Position numbers and translations under genes: made by a program. Source: Gemmatimonas sp. (GTDB lineage Bacteria > Gemmatimonadota > Gemmatimonadetes > Gemmatimonadales > Gemmatimonadaceae). From it: a stretch of DNA of 64,000 bases. Shown here piece by piece: positions 42,159-51,616 of the stretch. Positions within the stretch are counted from its first letter, which is position 1. Every line of letters starts with the position of its first letter. The notes beneath the pieces are model-generated. The model searched no databases. It was not told where the DNA came from and saw nothing but the letters and a program-made list of their open reading frames with translations. Where the stretch lies: contig JAAVWC010000013.1 in assembly GCA_023910675.1 (NCBI GenBank), positions 1 through 64,000 of the forward strand. The letters are read 5' to 3'.

Positions 42159-43841
42159 ATGCCTGCCTATCGATCTGCCCCTCGGTCTGACCGCCGCCTG
42201 TGGATGGCCGTCGCGTTTTTCGGCCTCGCGCCATTCACACCGCTTGCTGCGCAGTCCGCGCCGCCCGCCGCGCCTGTCGTCGCGCCGTCGCTCACCACGC
42301 TCGACGCGCATCGGGTCGTCCCGATCCCCACGAGCGTGGTGGCGGGAAGCGGGGCGCCGTTCACCTTCTCGGCGTCGACGGCCATCGTGACCGACGGGCC
42401 GGCCGACCTGGTGCAGTCCGGCGAGTTCCTCGCGCGCCTGCTGCGCAAGTCGACGGCGCTCCGGTTGCCGGTGCGGCGCGCTGGTCGCGGCGCCACGGCG
42501 CCGGGCAATGTGCTGCTGTTGCGGGTCGACACGAGTGCGCTCGCCGACGCGGCGATGACGCCCGCCGCACGAGACGAGGGCTACACGCTCGACATTACCG
42601 CCGACACCATCCGCATTGTGTCGCGTACACCCGCCGGTGTGTTCTTCGGCATCTCCACGCTGCGCCAGCTGCTGCCGTGGGGGATCGAGGCGGAACAGAG
42701 TGCGCTGCGGCTTGCGCCGACGGTCGCGGTGCCGGCTGGTCGCATTACGGACTCACCGCGCTTTTCGTGGCGTGGCTCCATGCTCGACGTGGCGCGCCAC
42801 TTCTTTACCGTAGACGAAGTGAAGCAGCACATCGACCTGATGGCGCTGTACAAGTTGAACCGCCTACACCTGCATCTCGCCGACGATCAGGGGTGGCGCA
42901 TTGCCATCGCCAGTTGGCCCAAGCTCACCCAGGTAGGCGGGAGCACCGAAGTGGGTGGTGCGCAGGGCGGGTTCTACACCAAGGCTGACTACACCGACAT
43001 CGTGCGCTATGCGGCCGCGCGGCACATTACGGTAGTCCCCGAAATCGATATGCCCGGGCACACCAACGCCGCTATTGCCGCATATCCACGCCTCGGATGC
43101 AGTCGCCCCACACCGAGTGTCTTTGGTGAGGGATCGCAGCCCGCAGGCGTGTATACGGGCATCCGCGTAGGGTGGAGCGCGCTGTGCCCCGAAAAGGCCA
43201 TCACATGGCGCTTCGTGAACGACGTGATTCGCGAAATTGCCGCCATGACACCGGGAGCGTACGTGCACATTGGTGGCGACGAAGTGGAAGTGCTCAGCCA
43301 TGAACAGTACGCGCGGTTCGTGGAACGCACACAGGCCATCGTGCACAAGTACGGCAAGACGATGGTCGGCTGGGAAGAAATCGGCAAAGCGACGCTGCGC
43401 AAAGGCAGCATCGCGCAACTCTGGCGCAGTGACACGGCGCTGTTGGCGGTGAGGCAGGGCAATCAGCTCATCATGTCGCCGGGCCCCCGTACGTATCTCG
43501 ACATGAAGTACACACCCACCACCGAAGTGGGGCTGCGCTGGGCGGGCTACATCGAGCTCCGGACCGCTTACGATTGGGACCCCGCCACCTACTCGCCCGG
43601 GCTTACCGAGCCATCCATTCTTGGCGTGGAAGCACCGTTGTGGACGGAGACCGTAAGGAATCTCAACGCGGCGCAGTACCTGCTCGTGCCGCGACTGCCG
43701 GCGCTTGCCGAGGTGGGGTGGAGTGGCACCGCGCAGCGCAGTTGGGACGGCTTCCGCACGCGCATCGCGGGACATGCGCCGCGCTGGCGTTTGCTAGGGA
43801 TCAACTACTATCCGTCGCCGCAGGTGGAGTGGGAGCGGTAA
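42159..43841 (+). CDS. Beta-N-acetylhexosaminidase, glycoside hydrolase family 20, exported
   Basis: A 560-residue protein. It removes terminal N-acetylhexosamines from chitin or peptidoglycan-type oligosaccharides. The signal peptide covers about 12-31 ('RLWMAVAFFGLAPFTPLAAQ'). A GH20b-like N-terminal domain runs to about 190. The TIM-barrel catalytic domain then begins with 'FSWRGSMLDVARHFF', followed by 'LNRLHLHLADDQGWRI', 'VVPEIDMPGH' and the catalytic pair Asp374-Glu375 in 'HIGGDEVEV'. The C-terminal 'ILGVEAPLWTE' and 'RLPALAEVGWS' are conserved. It is likely periplasmic and complete. The next gene on the minus strand is convergent, 13 bp away. Confidence 0.93.
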   Translation: MPAYRSAPRSDRRLWMAVAFFGLAPFTPLAAQSAPPAAPVVAPSLTTLDAHRVVPIPTSVVAGSGAPFTFSASTAIVTDGPADLVQSGEFLARLLRKSTALRLPVRRAGRGATAPGNVLLLRVDTSALADAAMTPAARDEGYTLDITADTIRIVSRTPAGVFFGISTLRQLLPWGIEAEQSALRLAPTVAVPAGRITDSPRFSWRGSMLDVARHFFTVDEVKQHIDLMALYKLNRLHLHLADDQGWRIAIASWPKLTQVGGSTEVGGAQGGFYTKADYTDIVRYAAARHITVVPEIDMPGHTNAAIAAYPRLGCSRPTPSVFGEGSQPAGVYTGIRVGWSALCPEKAITWRFVNDVIREIAAMTPGAYVHIGGDEVEVLSHEQYARFVERTQAIVHKYGKTMVGWEEIGKATLRKGSIAQLWRSDTALLAVRQGNQLIMSPGPRTYLDMKYTPTTEVGLRWAGYIELRTAYDWDPATYSPGLTEPSILGVEAPLWTETVRNLNAAQYLLVPRLPALAEVGWSGTAQRSWDGFRTRIAGHAPRWRLLGINYYPSPQVEWER

Positions 43842-43854
43842 GGGGCGCTTGGCC

Positions 43855-44844
43855 TTACGTGCCCAATAGATTCGCGCTCGCGCGTCCCGCGGCCGCGTCG
43901 TCCAGATTGGCGATGGTCGTCTCGGCAATGGTGGTCATCGCTTCCTGCGTGAAGAACGCTTGATGGCTCGTGAGCAGCACGTTGGGAAACGAAATCAGGC
44001 GTGCCAGCACGTCGTCGTGCATGACGGTGTCGGAGAGGTCACGGAAGAACTTGCCGTCTTCTTCTTCGTACACATCGAGTCCCACTGCGCCGACGTGTCC
44101 TGATTCGATAGCGGCCACCAGCGATGCCGTGTCAATGAGCCCGCCGCGGCTGGTATTGATGATCGTGACACCGGGGCGGGTCTTCGCGAGGGTCGTTGCA
44201 TTGAGCAGGTGATGGGTGTCCGGCAGCAGCGGCACATGCATGGAGATGATGTCGGACGCGCGGAGCAGTTCGTCGAGCGGTACGTAGCGGACCCCGAGCG
44301 CGAGCAGCTCGGGCTGCTGGACGACGTCGGTGGCGAGCACCGGGCATCCGAACCCGTGCATGATGCGCGCAAAGATCGTCCCGATTTTTCCGGTGCCGAT
44401 GACCCCCACCGTTTGGCCATGGAGGTCGCGGCCGAGCAAGCCGGCGAGACGAAAGTTGAACTCGCGGGTGCGGCTCCATGCCCGATGAATGCGGCGATTG
44501 AGCGTCTGCAGCAGCCCCACGGCGAATTCTGCCACGGCATGCGGCGAGTAGTAGCCCACGCGATAGCAGGCGATGCCGTGCGCCGCGGCCGCCGTCACGT
44601 CGAGATTGTTGAAGCCCGTGGATCGCTGGGCGATGCAGCGCACCCCGCCAGCCGCAAAGGTGGCCATCACCTCGGCGGTGGCGCGATCGTTGACGAACAG
44701 GCACACGGCGTCGAAGCCGTTGGCCAGCGCCGCCGTATTGGCGTCGAGTTGCGCGGACGTGTACGTCAACTCGTGCCGACCGGCGGCCGCGGCGGTGAGA
44801 AAGTCGCGATCGTAAGAGTGTGTATCGTAGACGAGTACGCGCAT
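43855..44844 (-). CDS. ldhA: D-lactate dehydrogenase-type 2-hydroxyacid dehydrogenase
   Basis: A 329-residue protein that reduces pyruvate to D-lactate with NADH (the family's usual reaction). The NAD-binding Rossmann motif is 'VGVIGTGKIGTIFARI' at about 147-162. Catalytic Arg is in 'NTSRGGLID', Glu in 'VGLDVYEEE' and His in 'LTSHQAFFT'. The 'YEEEDGKFFRDLS' insert is characteristic of the LdhA subgroup rather than other hydroxyacid dehydrogenases. ATG 44844 starts the first beta strand ('RVLVYDTHSYD'), as in LdhA. The frame is open upstream but that part is not related. Confidence 0.9.
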   Translation of the reverse strand: MRVLVYDTHSYDRDFLTAAAAGRHELTYTSAQLDANTAALANGFDAVCLFVNDRATAEVMATFAAGGVRCIAQRSTGFNNLDVTAAAAHGIACYRVGYYSPHAVAEFAVGLLQTLNRRIHRAWSRTREFNFRLAGLLGRDLHGQTVGVIGTGKIGTIFARIMHGFGCPVLATDVVQQPELLALGVRYVPLDELLRASDIISMHVPLLPDTHHLLNATTLAKTRPGVTIINTSRGGLIDTASLVAAIESGHVGAVGLDVYEEEDGKFFRDLSDTVMHDDVLARLISFPNVLLTSHQAFFTQEAMTTIAETTIANLDDAAAGRASANLLGT

Positions 44845-44846
44845 GG

Positions 44847-45310
44847 TTACCGTGTGCGGAAGTGGAGCCCTACCAAAACCCGGTTCGTACTGAAGAAGGT
44901 AATGCCCTGATGCTCGACGGACAGCGAGGGCTTCCGTGAGTACCAATTGCCCGAATCCGGCCACGTACGGAGCGGTCTCCGTGACGCGCATTCCCGTGCG
45001 CGACGGTTGCTGTCGGGCGCTGTGGCGCCGACGCTTATTGTGTGAGTGGTCTTCTGCGCGTTGTCGCGGCCCGCGCTGGCGGCGGTCGCCGGCGCCAAGG
45101 CTGCGCCGGGCCACGCCGAATGTTTCCGAGCCCACGTGACAGAAGCCGTTCTTTGAGACGAGCGACCCGACGTCTGCTCGGAGGCGGCCACCGTTGAGCG
45201 CTCCACCCTCGATACCTTGTTTCTCGACCCACCACAGGCGTTTCCTGGATGGGACGAAGGTGAAGCGAATGCCCTGGGCCGTCGCGTGGGTCCGACGTGC
45301 TGAATGCGAT
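44847..45310 (-). pseudogene. Decayed outer-membrane beta-barrel gene (tentative)
   Basis: Protein-like pieces appear in different minus-strand frames. One frame reads 'GIRFTFVPSRKRLWWVEKQ' then 'GSLVSKNGFCHV'; another ends 'SLSVEHQGITFFSTNRVLV' then 'GLHFRTR' before a stop. The last piece looks like the final strands of an outer-membrane barrel, ending in an aromatic residue. No single frame joins them, so the gene would carry at least one frameshift. It lies just upstream of ldhA. Confidence 0.35.
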
Positions 45311-45327
45311 TGGCGGTACGATATGCG

Positions 45328-45400
45328 GTGCCGGGACCGTGCCGGGACCGTGCCGGGACCGTGCCGGGACCGTGCCGGGACCGTGCCGGGACCGTGCCGC
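45328..45400. repeat. 11-bp tandem repeat, six full copies
   Basis: The unit GTGCCGGGACC is repeated perfectly six times (45328-45393), followed by a partial copy. It lies about 255 bp before the SusC start. Eleven is not a multiple of three, so copy-number change would shift any frame. No coding role is seen. Confidence 0.9.
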
Positions 45401-45656
45401 AGCGGGACGAGCACAGGAGGACGCGGTTGCCTTCGAAACGCCGATGCCGGGGGGACATCGCGCGCCGATAGGATGTTATGGTTGAGGTCGCCAGCAACAG
45501 AAACAGAAATTAATGGGGCGCAATGCTTGCCAGACACGATATCGTACCGGCAATTTGTCAAGTTGTCCCATCGAACTCGGCGTGCCTCGCGGTTGCCGGC
45601 TCACCCCGATGGACATCGCGCCTGTCTGCGCTCACCTGATTGGAGGAGTTCTCCCT

Positions 45657-48600
45657 TTGAGATCCGTGCACAAAGCGGCCCTCGCCGCCCTCGCCCTGCT
45701 TGTCCTGTCGACCCAGCGCCTGGAGGCGCAGCGGCGGCTGACCGGCAAAGTCACTGAGGAGGGGAGCAGCGCTCCCATTCCCGGCGCCTCCGTCCTCGTG
45801 GTCGGTGGTACGGCCGGTGCGCTGACGACGGCGACGGGTACGTACACGCTCGAAATTCCGGCGGGTGCGGTGACCATTCGGGTCCGCCGCATCGGCTATC
45901 GCGCGGAGAACGTCGCGATCACGGCGAACCAGTCGGTCGCCGACGTCGTGCTCAAGAAGGACGCCCTCCAGCTGGACGCCATTCTGACTACGGCGCAGCA
46001 GGGTACGCTTGAAAAGAAGAACGCCGCCACGGCCACGATTCAGGTGACGGGCGAAGAGCTGATGCGCGTTCCGGCCGTGTCCGTCGATCAGGCGCTGCAA
46101 GGCAAGGTCGTTGGTGCGCGTATCAACATGAACAGCGGCGCGCCCGGCGGTGGTGGTCAGATTCAGGTGCGCGGCGTGACGTCGGTGCTCGGCAACGGCG
46201 AGCCGTTGTACGTGATCGACGGTGTCATCATGTCGAACGCCTCGATCGCCGGTGGTCAGAACTCGATTTCGCGGGCGGCGGGCTTCGCCGGCAACGTGAC
46301 GAGCGTGCAGGACAACCGCACGAACCGTTTGGCCGACATCAACCCGAACGAAATCGAGGATCTGCAGGTGCTCAAGGGCGCCGCGGCCTCGGCGCTGTAC
46401 GGGTCGCGCGCCACGAACGGCGTGGTGATCATCACCACCAAGCGCGGCAAGGCGGGACAGACGCGCTGGAACGCGACGCAGCGTGTTGGCCAGGCGTCGC
46501 TGCTGCGCGGTGTGGGGCAGCGCCGCTTCCAGGACACCACGAGCGCCATTCAGGCGGCCACGCAGGGTGCCAACGCGGCGATTGCGCGTGAGCAGCTGGC
46601 GGCGGCGATGGCGGCCAACGGCGGGCAGATCCCCTTCAACGACTTCACGAGCCAGCTCTTCGGCCGTCAGGAGTTGTCGTACGAAAGCGCGGTGCAGGTT
46701 ACGGGTGGGACGCAGGCGACGCGCTTTCTGGCGTCAGTCGGCCGCAAGTTCGACAACGGCATCGCCGTGAACACGAACGCGACGCGCGACAACGCCCGTA
46801 TCAACATCGACCAGACGATTTCGTCGAAGCTCACCGCCCGTGTTGACCTTGGGTACACGCGCAGCGTGTCCAACCGTGGTATCTCGGGTAACTCGAACAC
46901 GCCGGTAACCAGCCCGTTGTACGTATTCGGCGCGACGCCGAGCTTCTTCACGCTGGACGGCCGAGACGGGCAGGGCAACTTCCTCGTGAATCGCTTTGGT
47001 GGCAACGCCAACCCGATCAACACGTCGAACCCGTTCCAGACGCTCGCGTTGGTCAAGAACGAAGAAGGCATCGATCGCATTCTGGCGGCCGGTGAACTGA
47101 ACTATCAGGTCCTCGAAACGCCGACCAACAAGCTCAGTGTGAGCTACACGTTGGGTGCTGACCGTTTCACGCAGGACAATCAGCTGTACAGCCCCAACTT
47201 CATGCAGTACGAGCCCAGCGATGGCCAGCTCGGTACGGCGGTGCAGCAGACGTCGAACAGCCGTCAGCTGAACCAGCTCATCAAGGCGACGCACCGCTTC
47301 ACGCCGGCCACCTTGCCGTTCATGCTGACCACCACGGTCGGTGCGACGCAGGAAGAGCAGGGGCTGAACCGTGTGAGCGTTCGTGCCATCGGCCTCGTGC
47401 CGGGTATTGCCAACGTGAACCAGGGCCAGCAGCTGTCGTTCCAGAGCCGCGAGTTGCAGCGCGACCAGGCGTGGTTCGCGCGTGAAGAGTTCCTCGGCTT
47501 CAATGAAAAGCTGTACGTGGCGGCCGCCATCCGTGGTGACCGCTCGAGCAACAACGGTGACGTGGCGAAGTACTTCATCTTCCCGTCCACGCAGGCGTCG
47601 TATCGCTTCGTGAACGTGTTGCCGGCCATTGAAGAAGTGAAGCTGCGTGCCTCGTGGGGACAGACGGGTAACCGTCCGCTGTACGGTCAGCGCTTCCTGA
47701 CGCTGCAGGGTGTGAGCCTCATTGGTGGCGTGAACGGCCTCGGCACGGTGGCGACGCTCGGTAACCCGAATATCAAGCCGGAGCTCAAGGAAGAGACCGA
47801 ACTGGGTGTCGACCTGCAGGCGTTCAACCGCCGCGTCGCGCTCGAGTACACGTACTTCGACGCGAACGTGCGCGACGCGCTCCTGCTGCGCAACCTGCCG
47901 AACTCGTCGGGCGTCACTACGCAGTTCGACAACGTCGGTCGCCTTGCCAACAGCGGTCATGAAGTGGCGGTCAACCTCGTGCCGTTGCAGAAGAAGGACC
48001 TCACGTGGGTCTCGCGCATTGCCTTCCAGCGCATCCGCAACACGGTGCAGACGGCGGACAACGTGAACCCGTTCCCGCCGAACGTCGGCTTTGGTGCGGC
48101 GTATGGCCGTCCGCGTCTGGCGACCGGCGCTTCGACCACGGCGATCTGGGGCAACCGCCCGATCTTCACGCAGATCAATGGCCGTGACACGGCCTTTGTG
48201 CGCGACACGATCATCGGCGAAGGTACGCCCGACTTCGAAATGTTCTTCACGAACACCTACACGGTCGGCCGCTTCACGATGAACGTGCAGGTGGATTGGC
48301 GTCGTGGTGGTGACGTGTCGAACGTCGGCCAGAACGTGTTCGACCAGTACCGCAACGCCCGCGACCACGACAGCGCGTCGCCGTGCCGTGGAGCGACCAT
48401 TGCGCGCGAGGACTGCGTGATCATCGCCGGCGGTCGCCGCACGCTCCTCGATACGTCGTCGACCGCGCGCCTTGGTGACTACCGCTGGGCCAAGTGGAAC
48501 GGTGGGCAGGACGCCCGCATCATCACGCAGGACGGTTCGTTCGTGAAGCTGCGCGAAGTCTCGCTCAGCTACGACGTGCCCGCCACGATGACGAAGCGAG

Positions 48601-48788
48601 TGTTCGGCGATCGCGGTAACACGGTTCGCCTCAACATGGTTGGCCGCAACCTCGCCATCTTCACCCCGTACTGGGGTATGGATCCCGAGGTCAGCAACTT
48701 CGGCAACAACAACGTGGGACGCTTCGTCGATCTCGCCGCCTTTCCGCCCAGTCGTCAGTTCTTCTTCTCCGTCGACGTCGGGTTCTGA
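45657..48788 (+). CDS. SusC/RagA-type TonB-linked outer membrane transporter
   Basis: A 1043-residue protein that imports glycans or peptides together with the SusD-type lipoprotein encoded next, energised by TonB. The signal peptide ends near 'LEAQRR'. A CarboxypepD_reg-like domain covers about 25-105 ('LTGKVTEEGSSAPIPGASVLV'). The plug domain follows ('GQIQVRGVTSVLGNGEPLYVIDGV' split, then 'EIEDLQVLKGAAASALYGSRA' split), and a long beta-barrel ends in 'QFFFSVDVGF'. TTG 45657 is chosen: it directly precedes the signal peptide and follows GGAGGAG (45642-45648); upstream frame sequence is not signal-like. The SusD gene starts 3 bp after its stop. Confidence 0.92.
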   Translation: MRSVHKAALAALALLVLSTQRLEAQRRLTGKVTEEGSSAPIPGASVLVVGGTAGALTTATGTYTLEIPAGAVTIRVRRIGYRAENVAITANQSVADVVLKKDALQLDAILTTAQQGTLEKKNAATATIQVTGEELMRVPAVSVDQALQGKVVGARINMNSGAPGGGGQIQVRGVTSVLGNGEPLYVIDGVIMSNASIAGGQNSISRAAGFAGNVTSVQDNRTNRLADINPNEIEDLQVLKGAAASALYGSRATNGVVIITTKRGKAGQTRWNATQRVGQASLLRGVGQRRFQDTTSAIQAATQGANAAIAREQLAAAMAANGGQIPFNDFTSQLFGRQELSYESAVQVTGGTQATRFLASVGRKFDNGIAVNTNATRDNARINIDQTISSKLTARVDLGYTRSVSNRGISGNSNTPVTSPLYVFGATPSFFTLDGRDGQGNFLVNRFGGNANPINTSNPFQTLALVKNEEGIDRILAAGELNYQVLETPTNKLSVSYTLGADRFTQDNQLYSPNFMQYEPSDGQLGTAVQQTSNSRQLNQLIKATHRFTPATLPFMLTTTVGATQEEQGLNRVSVRAIGLVPGIANVNQGQQLSFQSRELQRDQAWFAREEFLGFNEKLYVAAAIRGDRSSNNGDVAKYFIFPSTQASYRFVNVLPAIEEVKLRASWGQTGNRPLYGQRFLTLQGVSLIGGVNGLGTVATLGNPNIKPELKEETELGVDLQAFNRRVALEYTYFDANVRDALLLRNLPNSSGVTTQFDNVGRLANSGHEVAVNLVPLQKKDLTWVSRIAFQRIRNTVQTADNVNPFPPNVGFGAAYGRPRLATGASTTAIWGNRPIFTQINGRDTAFVRDTIIGEGTPDFEMFFTNTYTVGRFTMNVQVDWRRGGDVSNVGQNVFDQYRNARDHDSASPCRGATIAREDCVIIAGGRRTLLDTSSTARLGDYRWAKWNGGQDARIITQDGSFVKLREVSLSYDVPATMTKRVFGDRGNTVRLNMVGRNLAIFTPYWGMDPEVSNFGNNNVGRFVDLAAFPPSRQFFFSVDVGF

Positions 48789-48791
48789 GCC

Positions 48792-50198
48792 ATGACTATT
48801 TCTCACATGACTTTCGTTCGCGGGATCGCACTCTCCGCCCTTGTCGCGCTTGCTGCATGCAGCGCCGACCGTCTCAACGTGCCCAGCTACAACGACCCGG
48901 CGGTCGGCCCGTCCGACCGTCCGCTGTTGCAGAATCTGGCGAGCGGTATCCTCGCCGAGCAGCGTGGTGGTATGGCGGGGCTCATCAGCAACGTCGGTAT
49001 CTTCGGCCGCGAGTCGTACAACTACACCGGCTCCGAGCCGCGAAACGTGACGCTGTTCCTCTCCACGTTCCCGCTCGATAACTCGGGCTTCACGAACGGG
49101 CAGTGGGACCCGCGCTTCCGCAACATTCGCAACGCGCTCAACCTCATCACGATCGCCGAAGAGGCGTCATTCCTCACGGATGGCGAGAAGAACGCGGTGC
49201 GTGGTTTCGCGAACACCATGCGGGCGCTGGATCTGTACTACGTCGTCGCCACGCGCGATACGATCGGGGCACCGACGGCGATCGATCTGGTGGGCAACAC
49301 CGCGCAGCCGTTCGTGAGCCGTGACTCGGTGTACCGTTTCATCTCGGCCACGCTGGACCTGGCCAACACGCAGCTGTCGGCCGCCGGCTCTGCGACGTTC
49401 CCGTTCAACCTGACGACGGGCTTTGCCGGCTTCAACACACCGGCCACGTTCCGTCAGTTCAACCGGGCACTCGCGGCACGTATGCAGGTGTATCGCGGCA
49501 CGATGGGATGTGGCGCGACGTGCTTCAACGCCGCTTTGACGGCGCTGAACGAGAGCTTCATCAACTCGGCGGCGGGCGCCGACCTTCGTCGTGGGGTGTA
49601 CCATGTGTACTCCACGTCATCGGGTGACGCGCTCAACGGCCTCAACAACGCGGTCAGCCCCGACGTCATCTCGCATCCGAGCATCCGGACGGATGCGCAG
49701 TTGCAGACGACCGGTCAGCCCGATGCGCGTTTGGCGGCCAAGACGCGGACGTTGGTGCCGGCCCGCACGGCGCCGGGTGCCAACCTTGGCATTCCGACCG
49801 ACGTCGGCTTCAACATCTACCCCGACCAGGCCAGCCCCATTCCGATCATCCGGAATGAAGAGCTGATTCTACTCCGTGCTGAAGCGAACATCGGGTTGTC
49901 CAACTTCGCTGCCGCGACGACGGACCTGAACTACATCCGTGCGTCGGCTGGTGGGGCGCTGGCCCCGTTGGCGGTGCCGACGAGTGCCGACGAGGCCATC
50001 GCGGCGTTGCTGTACGAGCGGCGCTACTCGCTGCTGCTCGAGGGACATCGCTGGTTCGACGTGCGTCGCTACGGCCGCATCAACTCGCTGCCGTTGGATC
50101 TGCCGACGCACTTCCGCGTCACGGTGATGCCCGTGCCGCAGGCCGAGTGCGTATTCCGCGCCACTCAGCCGCAGGCGCTGCGCGCTCCGGGGTGCTGA
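48792..50198 (+). CDS. SusD/RagB-type nutrient-binding lipoprotein
   Basis: A 468-residue lipoprotein; the signal peptide ends in the lipobox 'LVALAAC' (Cys about residue 23). SusD proteins cap the SusC barrel and bind substrate at the cell surface through an all-helical TPR-like fold. Typical marks are the 'RDSVYRFISATLDLANTQL' helix, 'FNRALAARMQVYRG', 'EELILLRAEANIGL' and the C-terminal 'YERRYSLLLEGHRWFDVRRYG'. It is coupled to susC. No glycosidase lies directly downstream, so the substrate cannot be predicted; the GH20 gene is 2 kb upstream, beyond ldhA. Confidence 0.92.
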   Translation: MTISHMTFVRGIALSALVALAACSADRLNVPSYNDPAVGPSDRPLLQNLASGILAEQRGGMAGLISNVGIFGRESYNYTGSEPRNVTLFLSTFPLDNSGFTNGQWDPRFRNIRNALNLITIAEEASFLTDGEKNAVRGFANTMRALDLYYVVATRDTIGAPTAIDLVGNTAQPFVSRDSVYRFISATLDLANTQLSAAGSATFPFNLTTGFAGFNTPATFRQFNRALAARMQVYRGTMGCGATCFNAALTALNESFINSAAGADLRRGVYHVYSTSSGDALNGLNNAVSPDVISHPSIRTDAQLQTTGQPDARLAAKTRTLVPARTAPGANLGIPTDVGFNIYPDQASPIPIIRNEELILLRAEANIGLSNFAAATTDLNYIRASAGGALAPLAVPTSADEAIAALLYERRYSLLLEGHRWFDVRRYGRINSLPLDLPTHFRVTVMPVPQAECVFRATQPQALRAPGC

Positions 50199-50230
50199 TC
50201 ACGGCGGTTTCCTGAGGTGATGCAAGACGA

Positions 50231-50265
50231 GAGCGGCGAACCAGAATTGGTTCGCCGCTCTTTTT
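50231..50265 (+). terminator. Rho-independent terminator of the susC-susD operon
   Basis: A perfect 13-bp stem (50231-50243 with 50248-50260, arm GAGCGGCGAACCA) has a 4-nt loop and is followed by TTTTT (50261-50265), 32 bp after the susD stop. Confidence 0.92.
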
Positions 50266-50289
50266 GCCCCAACGGTCACCGCCGTATAC

Positions 50290-51128
50290 CGCGACGTTTC
50301 CGCGCTGCGCTACGCCACGCTATCCGTCCGCGCCTCACGGCGTCGTCGTCTTCAACGAGCAGGACGGTCTCGGTGCCGGTCTGTTCCGTGGAAGCAGGGT
50401 GTGATCGGGCACGGTCTGCCCGGTGCGGCCTGCTTCCGGCAAGAGGACATCGACGACGGCCCCCTCGCCCGGTTTCTTCGTGGTGAAGAACGGCTCGAAG
50501 AGGCGGCGCTTGGTGGCCTCGTCCATGCCGTCCCCCGTGTCGCGCACGCGAAGACGAATACCGGGAAGATTGGTGTGCCGCGCCCGACCGACCTCGATGA
50601 AACCGTCGCCCCCGTCGGGCATGGCATCGCGGGCGTTGGCGGTCAGGTTCATGAGTACCTGTTCGACCTGCTTGGGGTCAGCGTTCACCCACAGGTCGCG
50701 TTCCTGCACCGAAGCATCCAGCGTGATCCGTTCGCCGAGGACGCGCTGCAGCATGCGCGCGACATCTTCGACGCGTTTGCCGGCATCGAACGAGACGTGC
50801 TCGATGACCTGCTTGCGCCCGAAGGCGAGGCGCTGCTTGGTCAGGAGGGTCGCGCGCTCACTGGTTCCAATGGCGTCTTCGAGGGGTTCACGATTGTCAC
50901 CGTCGGGGAGCGCCTTGAGCGTGAGGTGCAGGTTGCCGTCGATAACGGCGAGCAGGTTGCTGAAATCGTGCGCGACACCGCCGGCCAAACGCCCGAGTGA
51001 CTCGAGGCGTTGTGCATGCTGAAGCTGCTCGCAAAGCCCGCCACGGTGGCGAGGACGATTGGCGAGAGCCACCACGCGGCGCTGGTCGCGGCGCCCACGG
51101 TGGTCGTGGGACTGGCGGTGCGCGTCAT
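50290..51128 (-). pseudogene. Remnant of a hybrid histidine kinase
   Basis: From ATG 51128 (overlapping the cupin stop as ATGA) one frame gives 'AAWWLSPIVLATVAGF', a membrane segment. Another frame then gives the kinase core 'RLESLGRLAGGVAHDFSNLL' (H-box His), 'QVLMNLTANARDAMPDGG' (N box) and 'RDTGDGMD' (G1). After 'FEPFFTTKKPGEG' the sequence jumps directly to 'VVDVLLPEA', so the rest of the ATP lid and G2 box (about 35-40 residues) is deleted. A third frame starts a receiver domain ('TETVLLVEDDDA') and then degenerates. A frameshift, an internal deletion and a truncated receiver show it is not functional. Confidence 0.8.
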
Positions 51129-51616
51129 GGTGCTGGTGGCGTGGTGAGCGGAGGTCCAAGCGTTGTGAGACCATAACGCGCATCGAGCGACAGCAGCTGC
51201 TCCATGCTTGGCAAGCCGCCCGGCGGCGTGATGGCCGACAGCTCGACGAAAAAATGTGCGAAGTCGCCCGGGGTGGTGACGATGAGCAGACGGGCGGTCT
51301 GTTCGGTGGAATTCTGATAGCGATGCGGTGTGCCGCGCAGGAGGCCCACCGACCCGCCGGCACGTACGGTATGACAGACACCGTCTGCTTCGAAGACGAG
51401 CTCACCCTCGAGCACATAGAAGAATTCGTCTTCGCGCGCGTGCACATGCAACGGCGGTCCGCTCATGGGCGGTGCCTCGAGATGAAACACGGCATAGCGA
51501 CCGTCGCTGTCTTCGGGCGCGATTTTCACGAGGGTTTTTTCGCCGACGATGTTGAGCGGGGCCGGCGTACGGCCGGCGTCGGCGGCGAGAATGACTGGCG
51601 GCGTGGCAGTGATCAT
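51125..51616 (-). CDS. Cupin-domain protein
   Basis: A 163-residue single-domain cupin. Metal-binding cupin motif 1 is 'HVHAREDEFFYVLEGELVF' (His-x-His, Glu) at about 57-75, and motif 2 includes 'GTPHRYQN' (His at about 98). The exact reaction is unknown; small cupins of this type are dioxygenases, isomerases or sensors. It overlaps tetR upstream by 4 bp and the dead histidine kinase gene downstream (ATGA), so it forms the middle of a tetR-cupin-kinase operon and is probably controlled by the TetR repressor. Confidence 0.85.
   Translation of the reverse strand: MITATPPVILAADAGRTPAPLNIVGEKTLVKIAPEDSDGRYAVFHLEAPPMSGPPLHVHAREDEFFYVLEGELVFEADGVCHTVRAGGSVGLLRGTPHRYQNSTEQTARLLIVTTPGDFAHFFVELSAITPPGGLPSMEQLLSLDARYGLTTLGPPLTTPPAP

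Noticed and set aside
45194..45757. An open frame through the 11-bp repeats
   Set aside because: The repeat forces a low-complexity peptide in every frame, there is no ribosome binding site, and the frame shows no domain.
46734..48806. A 690-codon minus-strand open frame over susC
   Set aside because: It is antisense to a well-supported SusC gene; the Arg/His/Val-rich composition is typical of shadow frames.
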